A stretch of DNA of 64,000 nt. Source: an uncultured Myxococcales bacterium (GTDB taxonomy: Bacteria > Myxococcota_A > UBA9042). Below, in pieces: positions 54,649 through 64,000 of this stretch. The position numbers and the translations under genes were made by a program. Every line of letters begins with the position of its first letter. Position 1 is the first letter of the stretch. The stretch is taken from assembly GCA_903919145.1 (NCBI GenBank), contig CAIXGW010000145.1:1-64000 (forward strand). Direction: 5' to 3'. The notes beneath the pieces were generated by a model. That model saw nothing but the letters and a program-made list of their open reading frames with translations, made no database searches and was not told where the DNA came from.

Positions 54649-55686
54649 GTGAAGACCGGCCAGCGCGGCTGCGCGAACAACGGCTTTGGGGCCATGGGCT
54701 TGGCTGCGGCCACCGGGCTGGTGTGGGCCTTGGCCTGCGTCAGCCCTGGCCTTGCCGTGGCCGCGCCCGCAGCGGCCCCCAGTGGCCCGGCAGCCCCGAG
54801 CCCAGTAGCTCAGAGCCCCGTAGTTCAGGCGCAAAATTGCTATGCGCAGGGCGATTTTGCCTGCGTGGTGCGCCTGCTGGACCCGTCAGCGGCCGGCCTG
54901 GAAGGGCTGAGCCCCGCCGACCAGGGCGAGCGCTGGCGGCTGCTGGCCTTTGCCTCGGCTCGCCTGGACCAGCGGACGGGGGCGCGGCAGGCCTTTGCCC
55001 GGTGGATCCGCATGTCTGCGACGCACCGCCTCGATCGGGCCACCACACCGCCCGCCGTCTACGGCGACTATGCAGCGGCCTTGCTAGAGGTGCTGGGCGG
55101 CGAGATCGAGCGCACTCCTCAGCTCGATCACCGCGCCAAGCTGGCCGTCCCGGCGCCTGGCCCCGCCGATTGGCCGCGCTTTGGCCCGCCGCCGCGCTCG
55201 CCGCGCGACAGTGCTCGCGATTTTCTGTTTCAGGTCGGCCTGTTGGGCAGCGTTCACCTGCGCAACGACCTGGGGGGCCCGGGCGATCACGTTGGGGCGC
55301 TGCTGGGAGTGGAGCTGGAGCCATGGCAGCGCTGGCGCTTTGGCGCCCAGTTCGGCGTGCTGCGCTGGGTCGACCAGTTTTCGCGCGCCAGGGTGCTGCT
55401 GCAAGGCCGTGCGGGCTGGGCCCTGTGGGCCAGGGCTTCGCATCGCCTTGAATTGTCTGGTCTTGCTGGTCTGGGCCTGTCGACCGAAGTCAACGAAGGC
55501 TCGGTCGCTGCAGTGGCTGCGGCAATCCGCTATCATTGGCAGCCGGCCAACAGCGCCGCTGGGTTCTACGCCGAACTCGCCGATCAGGTGGGGATTGCCA
55601 GCCGCACCCAGCACATCGCCGTGTTGGCGATCGGTCTGACGTTACAGCCCGCGCGCTCGGTGCGGCCGCGCGACGGCGATCCCTAG
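54649..55686 (+). CDS. Exported protein with N-terminal helical and C-terminal barrel-like part
   Basis: A 345-residue exported protein: signal segment MGLAAATGLVWALACVSPGLAV and an Ala/Pro linker. A TPR-like helical block (NCYAQGDFACVVRLLDPSAA, ERWRLLAFASARLDQRTGAR) precedes a beta-rich C-terminal half (FLFQVGLLGSVHLRND ... RARVLLQGRAGWALWARASHR ... FYAELADQVGIASRTQHIAV) like an outer-membrane barrel. The C-terminal residue is Pro after a loop, so it is not a canonical BAM end. I do not recognise it. The GTG start is at 54649. It precedes moxR by 30 bp. Confidence 0.55.
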   Translation: MKTGQRGCANNGFGAMGLAAATGLVWALACVSPGLAVAAPAAAPSGPAAPSPVAQSPVVQAQNCYAQGDFACVVRLLDPSAAGLEGLSPADQGERWRLLAFASARLDQRTGARQAFARWIRMSATHRLDRATTPPAVYGDYAAALLEVLGGEIERTPQLDHRAKLAVPAPGPADWPRFGPPPRSPRDSARDFLFQVGLLGSVHLRNDLGGPGDHVGALLGVELEPWQRWRFGAQFGVLRWVDQFSRARVLLQGRAGWALWARASHRLELSGLAGLGLSTEVNEGSVAAVAAAIRYHWQPANSAAGFYAELADQVGIASRTQHIAVLAIGLTLQPARSVRPRDGDP

Positions 55687-55716
55687 CCAACGCCTTGCCA
55701 AGCATGAGGAACTCCG

Positions 55717-56856
<1,140 letters not shown>

Positions 56857-56898
56857 GGCTCTAGATAAACTCTAGGGATTTTGTGGAGTTGTTGCACC

Positions 56899-58131
56899 AT
56901 GGCCATGCTCGGGCGCGGACCCTTTCGCTGGCAGACGCTGACCCGGCGGATGGGTCAGTTTGTGCAGCCGCTGACCCCGTCGCGGCCAGCGCCTGCCCCA
57001 GAGAGCAAGACCAGCCCGGGGATGCGCACGCCAATCGAGCGCATGCCGGCGCCGCGCGGCCAGGACGCCCTGCACGACAAGTCGCAGATCGCCCATCTTT
57101 TTCATTGGTTTTCTGACCACGACAGCACCGAACGCCTGACGCTGGCCCAGCGCGCCAGCGAAGTGCTGGCCGGCCTGGGGCCGCTGCAGCTGCCGGCCCG
57201 CCAGGTCGGCGATGGCATGCCCGGCGGCCTGCACCGGTCGCTGCGGCGCGGCAGCGGCGTCGAATTCAGCGAGCACAAAGAGTACAGCCCCGGCGACGAT
57301 CTGCGGCAGCTCGACTGGAAGGCCTATGCCCGCGCCGACCGCTACTACATCAAGCGCTTTGAGCAGGAGGTCCACGCCAGCCTGACGCTGGTGGTAGACA
57401 GCTCGGCCTCGATGCATTTTGCCGACCTGGACGGCGACAAATTCGACGCGGTGCGGCTGGTGATGGCCTGCATTGCCTTGGTCTTGGTCCGCCAAGGGGA
57501 TTCGGTTGGCCTGCTGGTGCTGGGGCGGCCTGAGCTGACCGTCGCGCCGGGCACGGGCCTGCGCCACTTTGCGATTCTGGCAGAGAGGCTGGAGAAGGTG
57601 AGCCCAGAGGGGCTGGCTGGGCTGGACGCGCTTGGGCCGTCGACCTGGCGCGGGCTGGAGCGGCGTGGGCTGGTGATCGTGGCCTCTGACGTGCTGATGG
57701 CGCCGGATCAGGCGGTGGCGCCACTGGTGGCTCTGCAGCGCTCTGGCCTGGACGTGCTGCTGCTGCACACGCTGCACCCGCGCGAGCTGGACCTGGGTTT
57801 TGCCGCGCCGGCGCAGTTTACTTGCCGCGAGACCGATCGCCGCCACAACCTGGACCCGCGGGTCATCCGCGACGCCTACACGGACCTGATGCGCGCCCAC
57901 TGCGCCAGCCTCAGCCGTCTGGCCACCCACTCTGGCGTCGGCTACTTGCTGGTCGAGACGTCGGTCGATCCGCGTGGCCTCATCCGCCAGGTCCTGCGCG
58001 CCACCGCTCGCCTCAAGCGCCACGGGTCTGCGCCCATCGACATGGGCGCCTACGGCGAGGCCGCGGTCGATACCGAGTCGCTGCTGGCCGACGTGCTGCC
58101 CGCCATGGCCAGCGACGGCGGCCCGCGATGA
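56899..58131 (+). CDS. DUF58 protein with von Willebrand A-type domain
   Basis: A 410-residue protein. The signature GVEFSEHKEYSPGDDLRQLD then WKAYARADRYYIKRFEQE is the DUF58 core, ending in a vWA domain with MIDAS D-x-S-x-S in LVVDSSASMHF (Asp167) and a later VASDVLMAPDQ. These proteins are substrates or partners of MoxR. The N-terminal ~65 residues are Pro-rich, so the start is uncertain: ATG 56899 or 56905, or TTG 56881 without a good ribosome site. It overlaps the BatA-like gene by four bases (ATGA, 58128-58131), so the two are coupled. Confidence 0.85.
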   Translation: MAMLGRGPFRWQTLTRRMGQFVQPLTPSRPAPAPESKTSPGMRTPIERMPAPRGQDALHDKSQIAHLFHWFSDHDSTERLTLAQRASEVLAGLGPLQLPARQVGDGMPGGLHRSLRRGSGVEFSEHKEYSPGDDLRQLDWKAYARADRYYIKRFEQEVHASLTLVVDSSASMHFADLDGDKFDAVRLVMACIALVLVRQGDSVGLLVLGRPELTVAPGTGLRHFAILAERLEKVSPEGLAGLDALGPSTWRGLERRGLVIVASDVLMAPDQAVAPLVALQRSGLDVLLLHTLHPRELDLGFAAPAQFTCRETDRRHNLDPRVIRDAYTDLMRAHCASLSRLATHSGVGYLLVETSVDPRGLIRQVLRATARLKRHGSAPIDMGAYGEAAVDTESLLADVLPAMASDGGPR

Positions 58132-60323
58132 TAGAGTTTGGCCATCCCTGGATGCTTGTTGGGCTGCTGGGCGCGCTGGTGCCGGTGTGGCTGCACATGT
58201 TTGGGCGGCGGCGCGCCCCGGTCATCCACTTCTCTGCCTTGGACTTTGTTCTGGCCACCAATCCGCGCAAGGCCCGCGCCCTGCATGTGCGCGAGTGGGT
58301 CCTGGTGGCGATGCGCGCCGGTGTCATGGCGCTGGTGGCGCTGGCGCTGTCGCGGCCCATGCTGCCGGTGCTGGGCGGAACCGATGGCGTGGACGTCGGC
58401 AGCGGCGTGCAAGCGGTGGTGGTGCTGATCGACGACAGCATGTCGATGGGTGCCAAGCGCCAAGGCGGCACCGTCTTTGACCAGGCCCGCACCCGGGCGC
58501 TGCGCCTGCTGGAGCGCTTGCCCAGCGGTTCGCGGGCCGCGGTGGTGGCCACTGGCTTTCCGGCGCGGGCGCTGACCCGCCAGCTGACTGCGGATCGCGC
58601 GGCCGCCATGGAGGCGCTGCGCCGGCTGCAGCCCCAGCCGCGCCGCGACGATGCCAGCCGGGCTTTTGTCTTGGCGCAGGCGCTGTTGGACTCTGCCACG
58701 GACCTGCCGACGCGGCGGGTGGCGCTGTTCAGCGACCTGCAGGCCCAAGGCTGGCAGGCCGCCGTGGCGCCGACCTCGACGATCAACGGGGCGCCGGTGC
58801 TGGTGACGGTCGATGCGCTGCGCCCGGATTCGCTGGACAATGCCGCCATCGTCAGCGCGGTGGTCAACACCGGCCAGACGGACGGCGCCGCCGCTACTGC
58901 CGACCGTGCTGGCGAGCAAGTGCGCCTGGATGTCAGCGTGGCCCACCACGGCGCCGCGCCCTTTCGCAACTACCTGACGGTGCGCGCCGGCGACCGCGAG
59001 CTCAAGAGCCTGCTGCAGCTCAAGCCGGGCGAGCGGGCCCAGCGCACCTTTACCCTGCCGCCTGGCACCCAGTGGGGCGAAGTCCTGCTGCCGGGCGACA
59101 GCTTGGAAGCCGACAACCGCCGGCTGGTGCGGCTGGACGCCCGCCCGAGCATCCGCGTGGCCCTGGTCAACGGTGCGCCGCGCAGCATCCCCAGGGAAGA
59201 CGAGGTGTTCTTTGCCGCGCGCGCCTTGGAGGCCGTGGCTGGCGCGGCGAGCGAGCTGGCTGTCGACGCGCTGCCGGCCGACAAGCTGACCCCCGCCGCA
59301 CTGGCCAACTACGACGTGGTGGTCTTGGCCAACTTGCCCGAGCCGTCGCAGCAGGCGCTGGAAGCGCTGGTGGCTGCGGTCAGGGCCGGCAAAGGCGTGC
59401 TGGTCACCCTGGGCGACAACCTGCCGCCGCGCCCAGAGCACTACCTGGAGGGGCTGCTGCCCGCCAACGTGGTCGGTCAGCGCGGCGGTCTGGCGGGTGC
59501 TCAGGGCACACAGCTGCGGCCCGTGGCGCTGCAGCTCCAGGAGCCTTCGGCGGCGACGGCAGCGTCGGCGGCGGTGGCGCGGCTGCAGCGGCGGCTGGCC
59601 GGCCTGGCAGGAGAGGGGCTGGCCCGCGTCGATGTCAGCCAATACGCGCTGCTGCAACCCTCGGCGCGGCTGTCTGCGGCGGCGGTGGTCCAGTTCAGCG
59701 ACGGCGCTCCTGCCCTGGTGCTGGACCAGCTGGGCCGCGGCCACGTAGCCCTGTGGACGACGTCTTTGGACCGCGACTGGACCGACCTGCCGCTGCACCC
59801 CGGGTTTCCGCCGCTGCTGTATGAGACGATTGTCGCCTTGGCCGGCACCCAGGCCGTGGATCGCCGCGACGCCGTGGCCGTGGGCGAGCCGTCGCTGCTC
59901 TCTCGCGATGACCGCGCCGATCAAATGGAATTGCGCCTGGACGGCGGCGATGCAGCCGGCGGCCGCCGGGTGCTGTCGGCTGCCCTGCAGCGCGCGGGGG
60001 TGTGGTCGCTGCCGGGGCTGGACCAGCCGGGCCGCTACGCGGCCACCGAGCTGCGCGGCGGCGTGGCGCTGGGCGCGCGGCCGCTGGTCGTGACCCCGCC
60101 GGATGGCGAGAGCGATCTGAGCCAGGCGGCTCTGGGCGCGCTGGTCGGCGTGCAGCCAGGGCCCCAGCGCACCAGCGGTCTGGCGACGGCCCCCGGCTGG
60201 ACCTCGCTGCTGGTGCTGCTGGTGCTGCTGCTGCTGGTCGAGGCCGGTGTGCTGGCCCGCGGCGCTGGCCAGCTGCGCTGGCCCGCCCTGGAGCGCCTGC
60301 GAGCGCGCTGGCAGCGCTCCTAG
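58128..60323 (+). CDS. BatA-like membrane protein with vWA domain
   Basis: A 731-residue inner-membrane protein. It opens MIEFGHPWMLVGLLGALVPV, has a second membrane segment (about residues 62-82, REWVLVAMRAGVMALVALAL) and a vWA domain with MIDAS in VVLIDDSMSMGA (Asp103). After a long periplasmic part with two beta-sandwich-like regions it ends with a membrane helix PGWTSLLVLLVLLLLVEAG. It belongs to the BatA/DUF58 aerotolerance-type clusters, where moxR-DUF58-BatA proteins form a membrane complex; typical BatB-E genes are missing here. The ATG overlaps the previous stop, and the annotated length uses that start. Confidence 0.82.
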   Translation: MIEFGHPWMLVGLLGALVPVWLHMFGRRRAPVIHFSALDFVLATNPRKARALHVREWVLVAMRAGVMALVALALSRPMLPVLGGTDGVDVGSGVQAVVVLIDDSMSMGAKRQGGTVFDQARTRALRLLERLPSGSRAAVVATGFPARALTRQLTADRAAAMEALRRLQPQPRRDDASRAFVLAQALLDSATDLPTRRVALFSDLQAQGWQAAVAPTSTINGAPVLVTVDALRPDSLDNAAIVSAVVNTGQTDGAAATADRAGEQVRLDVSVAHHGAAPFRNYLTVRAGDRELKSLLQLKPGERAQRTFTLPPGTQWGEVLLPGDSLEADNRRLVRLDARPSIRVALVNGAPRSIPREDEVFFAARALEAVAGAASELAVDALPADKLTPAALANYDVVVLANLPEPSQQALEALVAAVRAGKGVLVTLGDNLPPRPEHYLEGLLPANVVGQRGGLAGAQGTQLRPVALQLQEPSAATAASAAVARLQRRLAGLAGEGLARVDVSQYALLQPSARLSAAAVVQFSDGAPALVLDQLGRGHVALWTTSLDRDWTDLPLHPGFPPLLYETIVALAGTQAVDRRDAVAVGEPSLLSRDDRADQMELRLDGGDAAGGRRVLSAALQRAGVWSLPGLDQPGRYAATELRGGVALGARPLVVTPPDGESDLSQAALGALVGVQPGPQRTSGLATAPGWTSLLVLLVLLLLVEAGVLARGAGQLRWPALERLRARWQRS

Positions 60324-60326
60324 GTA

Positions 60327-60357
60327 CCGGGCGGCATTGGCTCAATGGGCCGCCCGG
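60327..60357. terminator. Strong hairpin after the moxR operon
   Basis: CCGGGCGGC (60327-60335) pairs perfectly with GCCGCCCGG (60349-60357), and inside it CATTG pairs with CAATG. It lies three bases after the BatA-like stop. No T-run follows, so it may act in RNA stability or termination. Confidence 0.5.
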
Positions 60358-60396
60358 CCCTTGGCGTTGTTCCAGTCGAGCTGTGGTGGATTGAAA

Positions 60397-60415
60397 GCGA
60401 ACTCAAGTAGTTCGC
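60397..60415. repeat. Small inverted repeat GCGAACT / AGTTCGC
   Basis: Seven-base perfect arms separated by five bases, in the gap before MITE copy C. No function is visible. Confidence 0.3.
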
Positions 60416-60447
60416 GCGCAAGGGCGCTCGCAGAACGCGGCGCCTAA

Positions 60448-60581
60448 GGGCTCGTAAAACACCAACTCGATCGAGTTGTGTTTAGATCGGAGCGGTGAGT
60501 CGGCTTGCAAAGACGCGAACTTGCGACCCACCCAGCAAGCAAATGGGCCTCCCAGAAAATCAAGTTGATTTTTTACAGGCC
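60448..60581 (+). mobile_element. MITE-like element, copy C (134 bp)
   Basis: Flanked by CTAA (60444-60447) and CTAG (60582-60585), both YTAR. The left end reads GGGCTCGTAAAACACC..., and the right end, read on the minus strand, reads GGCCTGTAAAAAATC.... The terminal inverted repeats match at 18 of 23 aligned positions with one gap. Three palindromes lie inside: AAACA-CAACTCGATCGAGTTG-TGTTT around 60457-60483, GCTTGC/GCAAGC (60503-60508, 60535-60540) and AAAATCAA/TTGATTTT (60556-60572). No coding capacity. Confidence 0.55.
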
Positions 60582-61532
60582 CTAGAAGCCGCGGGTGAAC
60601 CGGTCCAAGCCAGGCCAGCCGGCAAACGCCTGCCAGTCGCTGGGGCGGATGGCTACGTAGCGGCCAAAGGCCCGCACTTTGACCCGGCCGCCGCCGCTGA
60701 TCTCTGCCTGCAGGTGCAGCTGGCGACCTTCGACCCGCAGCAACTGCGCCCGCAGGCTAATGGTTTCGCCCGGCCGCAGCGGCGCCAGGTAGTCGGCCAT
60801 CACCCGCGCGCCCGGCGCTGCATAGCCGCTCATCCAGGTCGCCCAGCCCATGGCCTCGTCGCACAGCGCCGCCAACAGGCCGCCGTGGACGTGGCCCGGC
60901 AGCCCTTCTGCCGCCTCGCCGATGGTGAATTCGCCCACGACCGCCCCCTGGGGCTGCGGGCGCCACTGCCAGCTGCCGGTCAGATCGGCCCGCCCCAGGT
61001 GGCGGCTTGGCGGCCACGGCAGGTCGACCGGCTCGGCGACGGCGCCGGCGCACAGGCTGCCCGCGGCCTTGCCCTGCCCATCGATGGGGGGAGTCCCCTC
61101 TGCCGCTGCCGGCGGCTGCCAGTCCGGCGCGGCCATCTCAAAGCCGGCAAACTCAAAAGCCGGCGACACGGTGCAGCCGGCCAGCGCCCAGCCGTGCGCC
61201 CCGGCCAGCGGTGCGGCGGCCTGCCACAGTCCAGCGGCCATCGCGTACTGCGGCACCTGGCCAGCGGCCAAGTTGGCGCCCAAATGCACCGTGCGCGGCG
61301 GGGTGTGGCCGTCCCAGATCTGCAGCGCAAAGCCGTCTCCGCCATAGGCGTGCCAGATCTCGACGGCATCGACCCGGTGCCAGTGCGAGCGCTGCCCCGA
61401 CTGCAGCAGGTAGTAGATGGCGGTGCCGTGGCCGCGGCCGGGCGAGGGGTCGCGCCAGGTCTCGCGGTACCAGCCGCCTTCGGGGTGCGGCAGCAGCCCA
61501 AGCTGGGTGATCAATTCGCTGGCGGTGGGCAT
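60582..61532 (-). CDS. Fusion of cupin_5 (DUF985) and hotdog thioesterase domains
   Basis: A 316-residue cytoplasmic protein made of two domains that usually occur apart. The N-terminal ~170 residues form a cupin_5/DUF985 domain: GLLPHPEGGWYRETWRDP, TAIYYLLQSGQRSHWHRVDA and EIWHAYGGDG, with the usual His and Glu metal/ligand side chains. The C-terminal ~140 residues are a PaaI-type hotdog thioesterase: HVHGGLLAALCDEAMGWATW, with the catalytic Asp/Glu in CDEAMG, and RVMADYLAPLRPGETISLRA. The substrate is likely an acyl-CoA. The ATG at 61532 starts MPTASELITQLGLLP; a longer frame to 61673 begins with a basic Ala/Gly tail. The stop abuts MITE copy C. Confidence 0.72.
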   Translation of the reverse strand: MPTASELITQLGLLPHPEGGWYRETWRDPSPGRGHGTAIYYLLQSGQRSHWHRVDAVEIWHAYGGDGFALQIWDGHTPPRTVHLGANLAAGQVPQYAMAAGLWQAAAPLAGAHGWALAGCTVSPAFEFAGFEMAAPDWQPPAAAEGTPPIDGQGKAAGSLCAGAVAEPVDLPWPPSRHLGRADLTGSWQWRPQPQGAVVGEFTIGEAAEGLPGHVHGGLLAALCDEAMGWATWMSGYAAPGARVMADYLAPLRPGETISLRAQLLRVEGRQLHLQAEISGGGRVKVRAFGRYVAIRPSDWQAFAGWPGLDRFTRGF

Positions 61533-61708
61533 GGGGGCTCGCTGGGGCGGCGCCGGCCGCGGTGCAGAGGGTAGATCAATGCCGCGGGCCGGTCGACCAC
61601 AGGCCCGCGCCTGTCCCCGTGGCCCCACAAGCTTGGCCACGCGGCCGGCCAGCCCTCGACAACAGCGCGCCACTGCCGCAGCATGGGCCGACCTGCTGCG
61701 GAGTCGCC

Positions 61709-62293
61709 ATGCGCCGTTTTTGTTGCTTCTGGATGCTGCTTGTACTGGCTGTGGCTGTGGCCGCGCCGGTTCAGGCGATGCCGCCCGCCCAGTCGGTGGT
61801 CTACGTGGGCACCGAAGTGCCCAAAGAAGAGGGCTGGCCCAAGCTGTCTCTGGCCGGCTATCTGTGGCAGGCGCCGGGGACCAGGGAGATCAGCGCCTAC
61901 ATGGGGCCGCGCTGGGATTTCTTGGAAGACCGCCTGGGCCTGGAGATCAAGGTCGGTGGCTATGCGGCCGACGAGTTCAAGCCCGTGGTCAACGTAGAGG
62001 TGCTGTGGGAAGACGGGCCGCTCAGCCTGGGCTACTTTGGTGATTTTTCATGGCCCACCGCGCACTACAGCTGGCTGGACGGCACCTACGCCTTTGGGCC
62101 GCTGTCGCTGGGCGCGATGGCCGACCTGACCTGGCAGCACTCGCCGCGGGTATTGGAGGCGGCGGCAGGGCCGCTCATTGGTGCCGGGCACAAGGGCTTT
62201 GACGTTGCCCTTGCGCCAACTTGGGACCTCAAGGGCAACCTGACCGTGCGCGTGTTCCTGAGCTTGCAGCTGAACGAGCTGGCCGCCAAATAG
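61709..62293 (+). CDS. Exported beta-rich protein of unknown function
   Basis: A 194-residue exported protein: signal MRRFCCFWMLLVLAVAVAAP with cleavage near VQAM. The mature part is strand-rich (YVGTEVPKEEGWPKLSLAGY, RWDFLEDRLGLEIKVGGYAA, LSLGAMADLTWQHSPRV, LKGNLTVRVFLSLQLNEL) with alternating polar/apolar residues, as in small eight-stranded outer-membrane barrels. I do not recognise the family. ATG 61709 has GGAG upstream. It is divergent from the cupin-thioesterase gene and leads into acs 138 bp downstream. Confidence 0.6.
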   Translation: MRRFCCFWMLLVLAVAVAAPVQAMPPAQSVVYVGTEVPKEEGWPKLSLAGYLWQAPGTREISAYMGPRWDFLEDRLGLEIKVGGYAADEFKPVVNVEVLWEDGPLSLGYFGDFSWPTAHYSWLDGTYAFGPLSLGAMADLTWQHSPRVLEAAAGPLIGAGHKGFDVALAPTWDLKGNLTVRVFLSLQLNELAAK

Positions 62294-62420
62294 CCGGCTG
62301 GCCCGCAGGCTGTCGGCGCGGCTAGTCGATCCAATGGGTTTTGGCTGTTCGGCCCTGCAGCACCCCCTTGACCCCCATCCGCGCCGCGACTACAACCACG
62401 GGCCTTGCCCCAATTCGCAG

Positions 62421-62425
62421 AGGAG
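62421..62425 (+). promoter_or_regulatory. Ribosome-binding site for acs
   Basis: AGGAG six bases upstream of GTG 62432. It fixes the acs start and explains the absence of a usable ATG in the right place. Confidence 0.7.
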
Positions 62426-62431
62426 TTCGCC

Positions 62432-64000
<1,569 letters not shown>

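Noticed and set aside
58050-59924. 624-residue minus-strand frame over the BatA-like gene
   Set aside because: Shadow of a coupled, domain-supported gene; Arg/His/Gln-rich composition typical of the reverse of GC-rich DNA.

Overview
The window is a GC-rich, gene-dense bacterial chromosome segment with 43 protein genes on both strands. I saw no rRNA, tRNA, CRISPR array, phage module or full-length transposase. The gene content points to a predatory or social Deltaproteobacteria/Myxococcota-type organism. The signs are a FrzS/AglZ-like pseudo-receiver coiled-coil protein, a protein with an AgmX/PglI-type C-terminal domain, a pair of very large periplasmic TPR proteins, MopE-type metal-binding-motif and EGF-repeat surface proteins, many lipoproteins, and two outer-membrane proteins resembling a deltaproteobacterial family. 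This assignment is inference; no rRNA is present to confirm it.

Layout. 1-7.5 kb: the 3' part of a multi-EGF surface protein, a small membrane-anchored protein, tryptophanase (tnaA), an unknown gene, a DUF2505 protein and an acyltransferase-3 membrane enzyme. 7.5-14 kb: a surface/secretion group on the + strand (outer-membrane protein, 1040-residue lipase-like lipoprotein, papain-family lipoprotein). 14-24 kb: mreB, a small Tat-signal protein, a methyltransferase, and a 1996-residue lipoprotein with about 26 calcium-binding-like motifs. 24-27.5 kb: an ExbD-like lipoprotein, pdxA, a zinc peptidase and a thioredoxin. 27.5-40 kb: two overlapping TPR genes, a second outer-membrane protein, glmM, an endonuclease/exonuclease/phosphatase-fold protein, a TatT-like protein and an AgmX-C-domain protein. 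40-46 kb: a tight minus-strand cluster of ROK protein, asnB and GT2 glycosyltransferase, then ffh. 46-54 kb: the FrzS/AglZ-like protein, pyruvate kinase, an L,D-transpeptidase, RNase D, xseB and tlyA. 54-60.3 kb: small envelope genes and a moxR / DUF58 / BatA-like operon. 60.5-64 kb: a cupin-thioesterase fusion, a secreted protein of unknown function, and the 5' part of acs, which runs off the window.

The most unusual non-coding signal is a family of short (77-134 bp) MITE-like elements. Three copies sit at 2342-2418, 52881-52958 and 60448-60581. Each begins GRGCYYGTMA and is bounded by CTAG/CTAA (YTAR) tetramers, and each abuts the TAG stop codon of a gene. The best-matching pair shares a hairpin with a compensatory base-pair change. 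The most unusual coding signal is the module grammar of the giant repeat lipoprotein: three linker types in the order BBC-AAA-BBC-A-BBC-AAA.
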